DNA of 40,693 nucleotides, taken from assembly GCA_002104895.1 (NCBI GenBank), contig MCFG01000503.1:1-40693 (forward strand), in the 5' to 3' direction. Shown here piece after piece: positions 1 through 11,002 of this stretch. The translations under genes were made by a program, and so were the position numbers. The DNA comes from Anaeromyces robustus. Lineage: Eukaryota; Neocallimastigomycota; Neocallimastigomycetes; Neocallimastigales; Neocallimastigaceae. The first letter of the stretch is position 1. The number at the start of each line of letters is the position of its first letter. Under the pieces are notes generated by a model. The model ran no database searches, was not told where the DNA came from, and worked only from the letters and a program-made list of their open reading frames with translations.

Positions 1-632
1 TTTATATATTCAGTTTTTACACGTTCATAATAACTATCTCTAACAAATAATCCATTAGCTAATGATAATACTTTTTCAATACTTGTATATTTAGTAAGTT
101 CTGTATTTCCTATAACTTTATTAATTTCATCAAAAGTTTCATCAGCAGCTCCTTCTTGTAACATTTTTAATGCATATTCAATAGATAATGGACTGTATAA
201 CATATTTTTCTTATTATTTTCCATTTTTAAGAATGAAAATTCAAATTCAGTTTCGGAAATATCAGTAGTTGTATTATTTTGTACAGGATTTTCAATAGGT
301 GAAGCACAACTGTCTTTTATACCACACCATTTTTTATTTTCAACACCCCAATCACCAGATTTATCAGTGTATAAAACCTTACATGATTGACAACATGGAT
401 AACCTAAGGCAAGAGAAAAACAAGTATTAGAAGGATCATAACCATTACCAATACCACACCATTTACCATTTTCTATACCCCATTCACCACTTTTATCAAC
501 ATAAACAACTTTATCATTTTTACAACATGGGTAAGATGGTTTTAATGATTTAGAAAAACATTGTTTTGCTGATAAACAGGCTGGTATATAAATTAATACC
601 AATCCTAAAAGAAATAATGATAAATTATTCAT
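1..632 (-). CDS. Dockerin-bearing secreted serpin (celpin), N-terminal 210 residues, cut by window edge
   Basis: Translating from the ATG at 632 gives an open frame to the window edge. Seen: a hydrophobic signal peptide at residues 1-21; two fungal dockerin (CBM10-type) repeats at about 25-62 and 71-106, each with the YPCC, DKSG(E/D)WG and KWCGI signatures and a regular Cys pattern; a short Asn/Thr linker (about 107-124); then the start of a serpin fold, with LYSPLSIEYALKMLQEGA (helix B region) near 145-162. Known: anaerobic fungi make cellulosome-bound serpins (celpins) that inhibit serine proteases and dock through such modules. Inferred: this is a secreted cellulosome-associated protease inhibitor. 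The inhibitory reactive loop lies beyond the window, so inhibitory activity cannot be judged. A pure T run precedes the start codon. No disruption is visible. Confidence 0.9.
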   Translation of the reverse strand, partial: MNNLSLFLLGLVLIYIPACLSAKQCFSKSLKPSYPCCKNDKVVYVDKSGEWGIENGKWCGIGNGYDPSNTCFSLALGYPCCQSCKVLYTDKSGDWGVENKKWCGIKDSCASPIENPVQNNTTTDISETEFEFSFLKMENNKKNMLYSPLSIEYALKMLQEGAADETFDEINKVIGNTELTKYTSIEKVLSLANGLFVRDSYYERVKTEYI

Positions 633-825
633 GGTTTTTTTTTTTTAAAGTTTTTTTTTTTTTTTTTTATCAATTAAAAGTAATAATTAATTAATTAATA
701 TCCTTAATAAATTTTTAAATTTATTGATAAAAAAATTTTATACAGGGAAGACGATAAATTTAAAAAAAAAAAAAAATTAAAATTAAAAAAAAGAGATAAA
801 CTATTTATATTTATATTTTTTTTTT
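633..825. promoter_or_regulatory. Celpin upstream region with poly-T/poly-A tracts
   Basis: Immediately upstream of the celpin ATG (minus-strand gene) lie T runs at about 635-668 and an A/T-only stretch with mirrored A runs. This is the expected position of the core promoter and 5' UTR. No specific factor site or clear TATA position can be assigned because the whole region is A/T. Confidence 0.3.
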
Positions 826-828
826 AAT

Positions 829-859
<31 letters not shown>

Positions 860-864
860 TCTAT

Positions 865-895
<31 letters not shown>

Positions 896-928
896 TCTAT
901 TTATTTATTTATTTATTTATTTATCTAT

Positions 929-991
<63 letters not shown>

Positions 992-996
992 TCTAT

Positions 997-1039
<43 letters not shown>

Positions 1040-1053
1040 TCTATTTATTTATT
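826..1053. repeat. (TTTA)n microsatellite with CTAT interruptions
   Basis: Near-perfect TTTA tetranucleotide repeat of about 57 units. Single T-to-C variants (reading CTAT) occur at 861, 897, 925, 993 and 1041. All spacings are multiples of four, so the repeat phase is never broken. Any translation through it is an artefact. Confidence 0.95.
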
Positions 1054-1070
1054 ATAGAATTGTGTACATT

Positions 1071-2398
1071 TTATTTTTTTTATTATTAAATTAACTTTTG
1101 CATTATATGAAATGAATGTAAAATGCGAAGTTAATAGATAATATTTAATAAAATTGAACAAAGTTTATTTGATATTAAATAATATTAAAAATTAATTATA
1201 TTATTAAATAATATATTATTAATATATTATTAATATATTAATTATATATTATAGTATATATTAATATTATATTAAAATATTATATTAAAATTATTACATT
1301 TTTTTTTAATAATTAAACAATATTTATTTTTTAATATTATGATATTATTATCATGTCTTTTAAAAAAAAGATAAAAAAAATAAAAATATGTAAAATATGT
1401 AACATAAAAAATGTACAATAAAAAATGTACAATAAAAAATATGAAATGTAAAATGTAAAATACATAATTTTTATGAATACTTAATATAAACTAATATATG
1501 TAATTGTATATAATAAAATGTATTTAATAGATTAAATTTATGTAATATATAATTCAATATAAATAAATAATATAAATAAATATATTATAATAAATGTTAA
1601 TATAATTAATTGTTACAAAATAATTTTTTAAAGAATTTAAAGTTTTTAAACTATTCTTAATAAATAATAAAAAAAAAAAAAAGCATTTAAAGTATTTTTT
1701 TGTTTTTATTAATATTTTTATTTATATTTTAATATTTTAATTTTTTTTTATTTTTTAAGAAGCAGGTATTACCCTACTTTCGAATTTGCTTTTACAAAGA
1801 TCGTTTTAGTCCCTACAAAATTCAATATTGAATACTTTAAATTATCTTTGTTAAAAAATAAAAAAAAATTTAAAGTATAGCTTTTTTTAAAAAAAAAAAA
1901 AGAAAAAATAATAAAAAAAATATCTGCTAATAATTAACTTCGTTTATAAAAAAATTTTTTATATGTAATTGTGTATTGCGTTACAGAAATTCATTCAGGT
2001 TATAGAATAAAATACAATTATTATTAATTAATTAATTATTATTATTATCTATTAATTATTAATTATTAATTATTATTATTTATGATTATCATTATGTAAT
2101 ATTTGAACATTTCATTATTAATTATTATTATTATTTATTAACTATTATAACTATTATAATTATTATTACTAATTTATTATTTATTATTATTATTTTTAAA
2201 ATAATATTTTTTTTATATTAATCAAGATATTATTATTATTATTATCTGTTATTATCAATTATTATTATTATTATTTTTTATTTTTTATTAATTATTATTG
2301 GTAATGTTGTTTAACTACAATTTTATTTAATAATGAGTCATTTTATGTGTAACATATAATTACTATTATTTTATTTATTTAATTATTTAATTATTCAT

Positions 2399-2429
<31 letters not shown>

Positions 2430-4917
2430 TTAATTATAATTAATAATAAATTTGTATCCAATAATTTTGTAGTTTTTTAAGAGAAACTAGAATGAAAGAT
2501 TATTTATTATTTGTAATAATAGTTTTTATTAATTATGATATGATGTGGTAACTGTAAATTTGTACAAAATGATTATTATGAAATTATGAAATGACTTAGT
2601 GTAATTGTCAAAAAAAAAAAGTATTATTTTATATATATATATAAATATAATTATATAAATATATAATTATATTTGTTTTTATATGGTGTAGGATGTATTG
2701 TAAAATGTTGTATAATTTAGAATTTAAACACAATTAAGTTATTAACATGCTATTAAAAATATAAATCAATCTTATTAAAAAATATTTATTCAATAATAAA
2801 TATTTTTTAATAAGTATTTATTATTTTTAACATTTTAAAAAGTAAATAAAAAATAACTTTAAAATTTCATTTTTAGGAATAATTTTTTTGTTAATTATTT
2901 TTTTTTATTAATAATTAAAATTAAATATTGATGATATACGATGTATGTATTATTTTTACAAATAAATAATAAAAAACACTAAATATATAATTAATGACTA
3001 TAATATATTTTTTTTTAGTTAATATCATTGTATTATACAAAATAAGTAGGAGAGTTGGGGATAGAATCAAAATCGTGTATTTTTTATTACATTTTTCAGA
3101 TGTAAATAATTCACAGTATGAAAAGAAAAAATCTTCACCTTTTATTTCAAATTCCTTATTTCAAAAGACATTCATTATTTTGTAATTCATTTTTTACAAT
3201 TTTTTACTATCTGAAATAATTTTTTCTTTCATTTCATTACTATTAATATTATCACAAATACTTTTATAATAGTTGTGAAAAATTAATTTAATAAAGTAAA
3301 ATTATGAAATAATTTACTAATTTTCTTACTTTTCCGAAAAAAATAAAAATACTATAAAACATAAAACTAAAATATAAAAATAAAAATGTAATAATTAATA
3401 TGGAAAATAAATATTATTTCATTATTTCAATTTTTATTTTTATATTCTTTAAAATAAATTAGTTACATAATATATATATAATATATATATACATAAATTA
3501 ATTATCAAAATATATTTATTTTTCAATAAAATAAAAACTCTTTAATATTTTTATTATTATTAATCACACACACTCTCTTAAATTACTATAGTTAAATTTT
3601 GGAGATATTATTTTAATTTTAATGGTCAGTCTTTAATAATAAACAGACTTGTGGTCAATTTAATTTATTTTAATAATAAACATATTATTAAATTCTAATT
3701 AAAAAATTTGTTTTTGATAAAATTTAGTTCTATTATTAGTGAGGGTAGTAAAACTTCATTTATAAGGATTAGGATAACCTTATTTTTATTAGATAAATGG
3801 TCTCAATCTCAAGATATTGAGCATTACTAAGATTAGTATAAATAACATTGAATAAAGTTACGTATTATCAGACTATAAAATACTGATTTTTAAAATAAAA
3901 TATATCAATAACAACAACAATAATAATAATATATATAGTATTTTTATTAAAAAATTAAATATAATAAAATTTAATATTAAGGAGCTGAATAGTAACTACC
4001 TTTTACTAAATAAATATAATCAAAGGACCAGAGTAATAGTTAGCTTTGTAAATAAATCTATAAATATATCATATTATATCAAAATAATAAATAAAGAGAT
4101 AAATAAAATAATATGATAAACAAAATAAAAAATTTATTAGTTATAAGACTATAACTTAAAAAAAAATATAATGAATATAAATCAATATCAATAAAATATA
4201 GATATTAAAATATCTGATAAATTTTCATCAAAATTACAGTATTAAATATAAATATAAATATTGGACATACAAAAAAGCACAAAACAATAATAGATTAAAA
4301 AAAGAGAAAATTATTAACTAATCAAAAAAATTTTTTTGCTATTTATAAAAATATTTATTAAAAAAAATTATTATTGTAAAGGAATAATATTTCAATACTT
4401 AAAAAGCTAGGAAAAAAATTAACAAAAAAAAAATAAATAAATAAATATTTTTTATTTAAATAAAAAAAAATTTAATATTCAGCATCAATCTTCTTTTATT
4501 AATTTGGAAGATCGGAGAGACACAATAACCAATATCAGTAATCATCCCCAAATCTGGCTGACAAAAAAGTATCATATTCCTATTGAATAGAAGAAATATC
4601 AATAGAAACTTGGGTGGTAAAGTCCTTGATGATGTATTAAAGTTTAATGATTTATTAAAAATAGCTTTAAAAAATGATTTACTAATCATAAAAAATTTTT
4701 TTAATAATATAATGGGAATGATGCATTTCACAGAAATGTGGATTTAGCAAAAGTGGTGTATTGATATTGTTAAAATGAATAATTATGAATAATTATATGA
4801 AAAATAAAAAAAAATACAAAAATACTTTAAAAATTTGTTTTTTATTTTTAAAATATAATGACATAATATCTAAAATAAAATATTGTTATTGATATTATTA
4901 AATAAATAAAAAAAACA

Positions 4918-4952
<35 letters not shown>

Positions 4953-5625
4953 AACTTAATAAATAATTATAATACAACTAAAATATAATATTGTCATTGC
5001 TATTGAACTAAATAATTACTACATTAAAATATATGGCGTATTATTAAAAAGTTCTGCATTAGAAATGCATTTTTGTGAAATAGACCACTCCCAAAAAAAA
5101 ATTTAAGTGTTATAATAGTATTTATATAAAAACGTGAATTAATACATTTAATTTAATACTTTAAAGCATAGTATAAATAATAATAATTATTTATACTATA
5201 CATACAGTAAATAATAATATTGTAGTATTAAGTTGAAATTAATATATATTCAATACAATTGAATATATTTAACAATATATATATTAATATATTGTAATTA
5301 AAAAAAATTATTTATAAAAAAATAAACTAAATAATAAATAATTTTATTTTAATTATTAACTAAATAATAAATAGTAATATCTTATTTATTATAACTCTTT
5401 ATTATATTTTATTATTAAGTATCATTTTATAATTTAATTTCAAATTCAGTTTATATATTTAACATGTATGATAATAATATTTCTATTCATATGATTTTCC
5501 ATATAATTTTCAAGATTTTTAAAAATAATAAATAAATTAATAAAATAGATTAAATAATAATATTAATTATTATTTATATCTCTACTCATATTGAAATATT
5601 TGAGTTAGTTTTAATCATAAAGAAA
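1071..5625. other. Long AT-rich intergenic region, no supportable gene
   Basis: About 4.5 kb of A/T-dominated sequence. It holds ATT/TTA trinucleotide runs (about 2020-2330), a short (ATTT)n run (about 2396-2430), an (AAAT)n run (about 4918-4953) and many short palindromes. Two slightly less AT-rich patches (1758-1850 and 3590-3850) have no readable frame longer than about 30 codons. A 63-codon ORF at 2994-3185 has neither recognisable composition nor a motif and is treated as chance. Confidence 0.6.
4474..4748 (+). pseudogene. Possible highly decayed coding remnant, unidentified
   Basis: Within the AT desert this stretch has a codon-like texture on the plus strand. One frame reads about 38 residues, including INLEDRRDTITNIS and NHPQIWLTKKYHIP, before a stop. 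A second frame reads about 40 residues, including KVLDDVLKFNDLLKIALKND, to a stop near 4746. Two adjacent open stretches in different frames suggest a frameshifted gene relic. I do not recognise the family. A minus-strand ORF in the same place (4456-4731) is strongly Phe/Ile-biased and looks like its shadow. Confidence 0.25.
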
Positions 5626-6750
5626 ATGGGGGAATACATTGACAGTTGTATTGCATATAATTTTGAATTATTATACAATAGTATCTATTTTGTAGATAAA
5701 TCAAATATAATTCGTGAATTGAACAAATTGTTGCAAACTCCTAAAAATTGCATATGTATAACAAAACCAAGAAGATTTGGAAAAACTTCAATAGCTGCCT
5801 TGGTTATTGCATACTACAGTAAAAGTAGAAAAGATAAATTTAAAAAAATATTTGATAAATTAAATATTTCAAAACATGAAAATGCTGATCATCTTGAAGA
5901 AAATTTTGAAGTGTCAAAAATTTCAGGGAATGAAATTATTCATTTTAGAAGAGAAAATTTAACCTATGAAGAAACTCAAGGAAAATATTATACAATATAT
6001 ATTGATTTTTCGGAAAATATCAAACGATATGAAGATAATGGTTTAAAAACTTATTTATTATCAATAGAAAAGAAAATTATCAATGAATTAAAAAGTATTT
6101 CTACAGATTTTAAAAATATTATTGATGAATATTCTAAAAATGGTTCTTATTTTTTAAATGAATATATAAAATATTTGTATATTAAAACTGGAGAAAAATT
6201 TATATTTGTAATAGATGAATGGGATTATATGTTTAATCATAAATTATTTACCGTTAACGAAAGAAATTATTATTTAACCTATTTGAAAGATTTATTAAAA
6301 AATAAACCATATGTTGCTTTTGCATATATGACAGGAATATTACCAACAGCAAAAGGTAATTCTAAATCAGATTTAAATTTTTTTAACGAATTTTCAATGT
6401 TGGAAGATGATAAATATTATAAATATTTTGGTTTTACTGAAAAAGAAGTTAAAGATCTTTGCAAAAAAAAAATTAATTCTTTGAAATACAAGGATATAGA
6501 AGAATGGTATGATGGATATATCAGTAATAATGGAGAAAAAATATTTAATTCATGGTCAATCATTTCTGCATTTGAAAATAATAAGATTCGTAATTATTGG
6601 AAAGAAACAGGGCCTATAAGAGAAGTAAAGAAATATATCAATTTTAATATTCATGGAGTAAAAGATGATTTTTTGAGGTTAGTTGCTGGTGATAAAATAA
6701 AAATAAAATTAAGAGGATATTCTGCTGAAAATAAACAAAGTGAATCGGAA

Positions 6751-6781
<31 letters not shown>

Positions 6782-7464
6782 GAACCGAAGAAGTAATGAA
6801 AAATGAAATGTATTCATCAATGGTTGTTTATGGATTTTTGACTTATAATAGTAAGAAAAACGAAATTTATATTCCAAATAAAGAATTATTTGAAAAATTT
6901 ATTATAGTATTAGAAGAAACAAAAGATACCCAAATTTATAATAATTTAAAGGAAATATCACAAGAAATACTAGATGCCACTTTGAATAAAAATAATAAAG
7001 AGATTTGTAATTTATTAAAAAAAATACCTATGGAGGAAGTTCCCAAAAAATTTTATTATAATCCTATTACTTTAGGTTTTATAGTAAAATATGCCTATTT
7101 TGATGCTAAAATCAAATATAATATTGAACAAGAGAAAGAAGTTGGAGAAGATGTTGTCGATTTTATTTTTTATCCAAAAGATATATTAAATGGAATAGTT
7201 ATTATATTGGAACTTAAAATTGGAAAGTCAGCAAAAGATGCTATCAAACAAATTTATGAGCGTCAGTATTATAATGGGTTAAGAGAAAAAGGGTATAAAG
7301 GAAAGGTGTTATTAGTTGGAATAAATATTAATAAAAAATCCAAAAAATATACTTACATCATAGAGGAATATAATGAAATAAAAAATAATAAAAAAAGAAA
7401 TAATAATATTAATAGTGATAATAATAATATTATGATTAAAAGAAGGAAAAGAAAACAGAATTAA
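5626..7464 (+). CDS. AAA-ATPase-like protein with C-terminal PD-(D/E)XK nuclease-like domain
   Basis: A 612-residue intact ORF. Seen: an N-terminal ATPase (about 15-360) with a degenerate Walker A, KPRRFGKTS (47-55), Walker B FIFVIDEWD (192-200), and the family-typical EWYDGY segment (293-298); a poly-Asn run (376-385) written by an AAT-type trinucleotide repeat; and a C-terminal region (about 485-580) with D512, the E529-x-K531 of VIILELK and a following QIYERQYY helix, matching a PD-(D/E)XK core. Known: this is the AAA-ATPase_like (PF09820) plus PDDEXK_9 (PF08011) architecture, widespread in gut bacteria and multicopy in anaerobic fungi. Inferred: horizontal acquisition from rumen bacteria followed by adaptation to host base composition. 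The basic, Asn-rich tail (585-612) lies beyond the usual family length. The cellular role is unknown; a DNA-directed, defence-like or selfish role is possible. An upstream in-frame extension is not needed. Confidence 0.85.
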
Positions 7465-8282
7465 ATAATATACATATACTTATAATAAATTAAATAGAAA
7501 AGTTTTTATTAATAAATATATATAATAATCTATTTATTAATTTTTTTTTTTATTTTTATTTTAGTTAATAAAAATTATATTAAATTAAATAATTAATAAA
7601 TAATAAAAAGATATTATATCATATTTTAATGGTGGCTTATTCTTTTTTAATCTTTGTGTTAGTTGGAGTATTAATGGATGGAATATATAAAAATGTAATG
7701 ATTTCCTTTACTTTAACTCCATTTTTTTTTAAAACCATTACTTAGTATTTGTTTCTAAGAAGTTAATAATAACAGCAAATATCTTCAAGAATATACTTCT
7801 AAATATCTTTTCTTTATATATCGCTTCTTCGATGTTTTGATCCATTAATTCCCTTGCATGAGAGGGTTCTATATTGGTTTTCATTCTTCATGCTTTTTTT
7901 ATCTGGATCCATTTAAATAACACATTCATTATTTTATTATTTTAGTAAATATTTTATTCTTTTGGAGTACTTGTTCTATGAGGTGATGAAAAATATGTTA
8001 GCTTTTTTCTTTTTTTTTTTTTTTAATATTTTTTTTTTTTTTTTTATTTTGTTGTTTCATTATCAATTAAATTAAAATTGCAGTAGAAAAAAATAGAAAA
8101 AAAAATATAAAAATAGAATAAAAAAGAAAAAACTAAAAAAAAAAAAAAGAAAAAAGAAAAAAGAAAGATATTAATAAAAATAATAAAATCAAAATAATCA
8201 GATATAATAAAAAGGAAAAAAAAAAGTATGATTAAATAAATTTAAGTACTTAAATATATCATTAATATTAATATATTTAAGA
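7465..8282. other. AT-rich intergenic region with poly-T and A/G-rich tracts
   Basis: Contains a mixed-composition patch (7620-7930), T runs near 8009-8045, and an A/G-rich tract (8083-8225) on the plus strand. Apart from the small minus-strand ORF listed at 7738-7878, nothing coding is supported. Confidence 0.5.
7738..7878 (-). CDS. Small unidentified ORF (46 codons), possibly an exon or relic
   Basis: Minus-strand ATG-to-TAA frame of 46 codons. It begins MKTNIEPSHARELMDQNIEE and continues with a helical, charged stretch ending in a hydrophobic segment (IFLKIFAVIINFLE). Base composition is less AT-extreme than its flanks. I do not recognise a family. It could be the tail of a decayed gene, since further weak coding texture lies upstream (7879-7930) in another frame. 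Confidence 0.2.
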   Translation of the reverse strand, partial: TNIEPSHARELMDQNIEEAIYKEKIFRSIFLKIFAVIINFLETNTK

Positions 8283-8597
8283 ATGAAATATTTATGTTCA
8301 GGTGTTAATAATACCTATGAATGCACATTATTTAAAGATAGGATATTTAGTGATGGTTATAGATTTATAGAAAAAGAATTAAACATTAATGACATAGATA
8401 GTGATTTAATCAAAAAATATTATGATGGTTATTCTTTTTCTGGTATTATTAATGATATATATATATATATAAATCTTTATTCTATAATGAATTTAATTTA
8501 CGTATTAGATTTCATTAATGACCTCTTCATCACATTTGCAAACAAAATAAAGAGACACTCTTTATATAATAATTACATCCTCAATCTTAGAATATGA
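8283..8597 (+). pseudogene. Fragment of an AAA-ATPase-like family protein
   Basis: A 104-codon ORF whose centre, LIKKYYDGYSFSG, followed by an IYIYINLYSIMN segment, aligns by eye with the WYDGY...IFNSWSI region of the intact ATPase at 5626-7464 (residues 290-315). It lacks the Walker A and B segments, the C-terminal half of the ATPase and the nuclease domain, and it runs into unrelated sequence after about residue 75. Seen: the motif and its spacing. Inferred: a truncated relic of a second member of the same expanded family. An ORF of this length is unlikely to be functional alone. Confidence 0.5.
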
Positions 8598-8604
8598 AAA
8601 ATAT

Positions 8605-8835
8605 ATCAACCAAAGAATATATCTATTCCTTCTTGGTAGAACTTCAACTCTGGAAGAGCTGCGCTTCGATAAGGGGGAACGGAAGCATTTAATTGAACAT
8701 CTTTACAAAAGTTCAAAGGAGCTTCCTGTTCTATACTTTGTGGGATTGGGGTTGGCTGACTTTTTAACAAAAAAAAAAAAAATACCAGTCATATACAGCT
8801 TTTTGGAGTTGTTGTTATTTGATCGGTTAGTATAA
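8605..8835 (+). pseudogene. Relic of a bacterial/archaeal-type AAA ATPase
   Basis: A continuous plus-strand frame of about 76 codons with no start codon. It contains LEELRFDKGERKHLIEHLY, then LPVLYFVGLGLADFL, then a run of AAA codons and YSFLELLLFDRL. The order resembles the DE(L)QxL...LI.ALH...LPVTLVGAGLPxL...SYAERLF segment of prokaryotic Orc1-like/AAA_16 ATP-binding proteins, read around and after the Walker B region. The GC content is visibly higher than the flanks (for example GAGCTGCGCTTCGATAAG), consistent with recent foreign origin. The A run looks like a replacement or expansion within the gene. Family assignment is by pattern memory only. Confidence 0.35.
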
Positions 8836-9049
8836 ATCAACACAACCCATTATTATCAAGATAGCGTTGACGTCGAATCGATAAGACATAATAATAATAT
8901 CAATATCTCGAATTCGCGATATTATTTCAGAAATTTATTATATTTTTCTTTATATTAAATTTATGTTATAGATTTTTAGATAGGATTTTTTTTTTATTAT
9001 ATTTATTTATAATAAATAAAAAACATGGAAGTGTATTTTCTTCCTTTAG
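8836..9049. other. Short intergenic stretch with a near-palindrome
   Basis: Continues the somewhat GC-richer patch (about 8836-8935) with a near-palindrome around AATATCTCGAATTCGCGATA (about 8917-8938), then returns to AT-rich DNA. No gene seen. Confidence 0.4.
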
Positions 9050-9601
9050 TCTAAAAAAAAAATAAAGAAAGAAAAAATAGCGAAAATAATGAAAATATAA
9101 TATATAACGAAATAAAAATGGAAAATCAGGAAGAATGGATGTTTTAGTTCAAAGTTTAAGACAACTAAGTATAATAATTATCTAAAGATAAATATGTCCG
9201 TGAAAGTTATGAACAAGGAAAAAAAAAAGAGTGGTTTGATTTTCAATCAGCTATTTATAATAGTTTCCTAGATGGTAGAAAGGAAAGTAAAAAGGAAGGA
9301 AGATAAAGAGGAAAGTAGAAAAGGAAAATAGAAAAGGAAGGTAAAGAGGAAGGTAGAAAGAAAGATAGAATGGAAGGTCTATTACAGTAGCAATGATAAG
9401 TATTTTTTAAAAAAAAAGATAGTATTGATAATATAATACAACTTTCAGAACTTTTCATAAGAGATATAAATTATTTAAAGACCGTAATTGATAATCAGAT
9501 ATATAACATTGATGAATTAAAATCAAAATTGAATATTGAACATGAAGATTTTAATAAAATTTGTAAAAAAAATAGGTATTATAATTGATAATAATGAATA
9601 A
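9050..9601 (+). pseudogene. Decayed, internally deleted Rpn-family paralogue
   Basis: Reading by eye across frames recovers segments of the intact gene that starts 142 bp downstream. NGKSGRMDVLVQSLRQL (9117-9170) matches its residues 96-112. The text then jumps to SKDKYVRESYEQ and SAIYNSFLDGRKE (residues 285-320 of the parent). A stretch with GRK/EGK repeat codons, and then the C-terminal NIEHEDFNKIC region, follow. The central roughly 170 codons, including the nuclease E-x-Q, are missing. There are several stops and frameshifts, one in an A run near 9405. Seen: colinear matches on both sides of the deletion. Inferred: a tandem duplicate that died. A minus-strand ORF at 9255-9458 is a shadow of the GA-rich repeat. 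Confidence 0.8.
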
Positions 9602-9742
9602 TAATAAAACTTTTAATTATATAATAAATTAATTATTTTCTTTTTAAGATTAATAGGTTTAAAAAAAAAAAAATTTTTTTTTTTTTTTTTTTTGGTTATT
9701 ATTATTTATTTGCTATTGATAAATTGATAAATTATATAAATT

Positions 9743-11002
9743 ATGGAATATATAATTGATATTAATAATGAATATATTAATCTTGAACCAAAATATGATA
9801 TTATATTTAAGAGAATATTTGGAATTGAAAAAAATAAAGATGTTATGATTGCTTTTTTAAACAATATATTAAATTTAGAAAATAAAATTATAAATATAGA
9901 ATTTATTAATCCTGAATCGCCACCAGATACTGCTGATAATTCTTTGATTGAAATTTCAAAAAATAAAAAAAAAGAAAGAAAAAGAAAAAATCAAAAAGAG
10001 AAAAATAATGAAAACGATGAAAATGTAACAGGAAAATCTGGAAGAATGGAAGTTTTAGTTCAAAGTTTAAGACAACTAAAAATGAAAACAAAATGTAATA
10101 AAACTAAATCAGATTTCACTTATAAATATCTATGTCGTGATAAAGAAATTATAATGGTAACAGAAACCGAAAATCATGAATTTATAATTATTGAAATTCA
10201 ATTTCCTAAATCAGGTAATATGTTTAAAAGTTCTTTATTTCATGCTTCAGACGCACTTTTTCATTCTTTACCAAGTCGAGAGAACTATGAAGAAATACCA
10301 AATGTAATTTTAATTAATATCTTAAATAATAATTTATTTACAGACACTGAAGATATGGAACAACGTCATTGGATTTTTGAAATTACAGAAAGAAATACAA
10401 AAAAAGGAAAAGGTTTTAAAGATTTAATAAAATTTCATTTTATTGAATTACCTAAATTTAAATATGAATTAAATGAAACAATGAAAAAACAATTTCCTTG
10501 GATACTTTTTTTACTTGATCCAAATAATAGTTATTTTAGAACTAAAAAAACACCAACATATTTTTTAAAAGCTAGAAGAACATTATATGAATTATCTAAA
10601 GATAAATTTATCCGTGAAAGTTATAAACAAATAACAAAAGAGTGGTCTGATTTAAAATCAGCTGCTTATAATGGTTACCTAGAAGGTATAAAGGAAGGTA
10701 TAAAGGAAAGTATAAAGGAAGGTATAAAGGAAGGTGTTCAATTAAAATCTATTGAAATAGCAATGACAGGTATTTTAGGTAATTATAGTATTGATACAAT
10801 AATAAAATTTTCAAATTTTTCCATAGAAGATATAAATTATTTAAAGACCTTAATTGATAATAAGGAATATAACATTGACGAATTAGAATCAAAATTTAAT
10901 ATTGAACATGAAGATTTTGATAAAATTTGTATACAATTAGGTATTAAAATTGATAATAATGAAACCGATAATAATGAAACAAAAAAACAAAGAACAAAAT
11001 GA
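9743..11002 (+). CDS. Rpn-family PD-(D/E)XK nuclease / transposase-like protein
   Basis: A 419-residue intact ORF. Seen: the family-typical N-terminal block KYDIIFKRIFG with D19; the GKSGRMEVLVQ block (97-107); the nuclease strand IIIEIQF with E151 and Q153; FHSLPSRENYEEIPNVILI (173-191); a WILFLLDPNN block (253-262); and tandem GIKE units (315-331) leading to a helical C-terminus. Known: this is the PDDEXK_2 / Rpn family (TIGR01784-like), bacterial recombination-promoting nucleases that are spread to rumen fungi. The Lys/Glu-rich insert (72-95) and the Asn-rich tail are lineage features. Inferred: a nuclease acting on DNA, with a role as a domesticated or selfish gene not resolvable. Its paralogues in the window are the pseudogene just upstream and the minus-strand copy at 17347-18573. 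Confidence 0.85.
   Translation: MEYIIDINNEYINLEPKYDIIFKRIFGIEKNKDVMIAFLNNILNLENKIINIEFINPESPPDTADNSLIEISKNKKKERKRKNQKEKNNENDENVTGKSGRMEVLVQSLRQLKMKTKCNKTKSDFTYKYLCRDKEIIMVTETENHEFIIIEIQFPKSGNMFKSSLFHASDALFHSLPSRENYEEIPNVILINILNNNLFTDTEDMEQRHWIFEITERNTKKGKGFKDLIKFHFIELPKFKYELNETMKKQFPWILFLLDPNNSYFRTKKTPTYFLKARRTLYELSKDKFIRESYKQITKEWSDLKSAAYNGYLEGIKEGIKESIKEGIKEGVQLKSIEIAMTGILGNYSIDTIIKFSNFSIEDINYLKTLIDNKEYNIDELESKFNIEHEDFDKICIQLGIKIDNNETDNNETKKQRTK

Noticed and set aside
1758-1850. Possible tRNA or small RNA in a less AT-rich patch
   Set aside because: No cloverleaf, A box or B box could be arranged on either strand.
2994-3185. 63-codon plus-strand ORF
   Set aside because: Hydrophobic, A/T-driven composition, no motif, in a region without other coding signs.
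3590-3850. Possible biosynthetic enzyme remnant in the AT desert
   Set aside because: Short readable words only, no consistent order or motif; cannot be supported.
6644-6877. 77-codon minus-strand ORF
   Set aside because: Antisense shadow of the AAA-ATPase gene; its Tyr run is the complement of the AAT repeat.
9906-10091. Minus-strand Phe-rich ORF
   Set aside because: Antisense of the Lys-rich insert in the Rpn gene.
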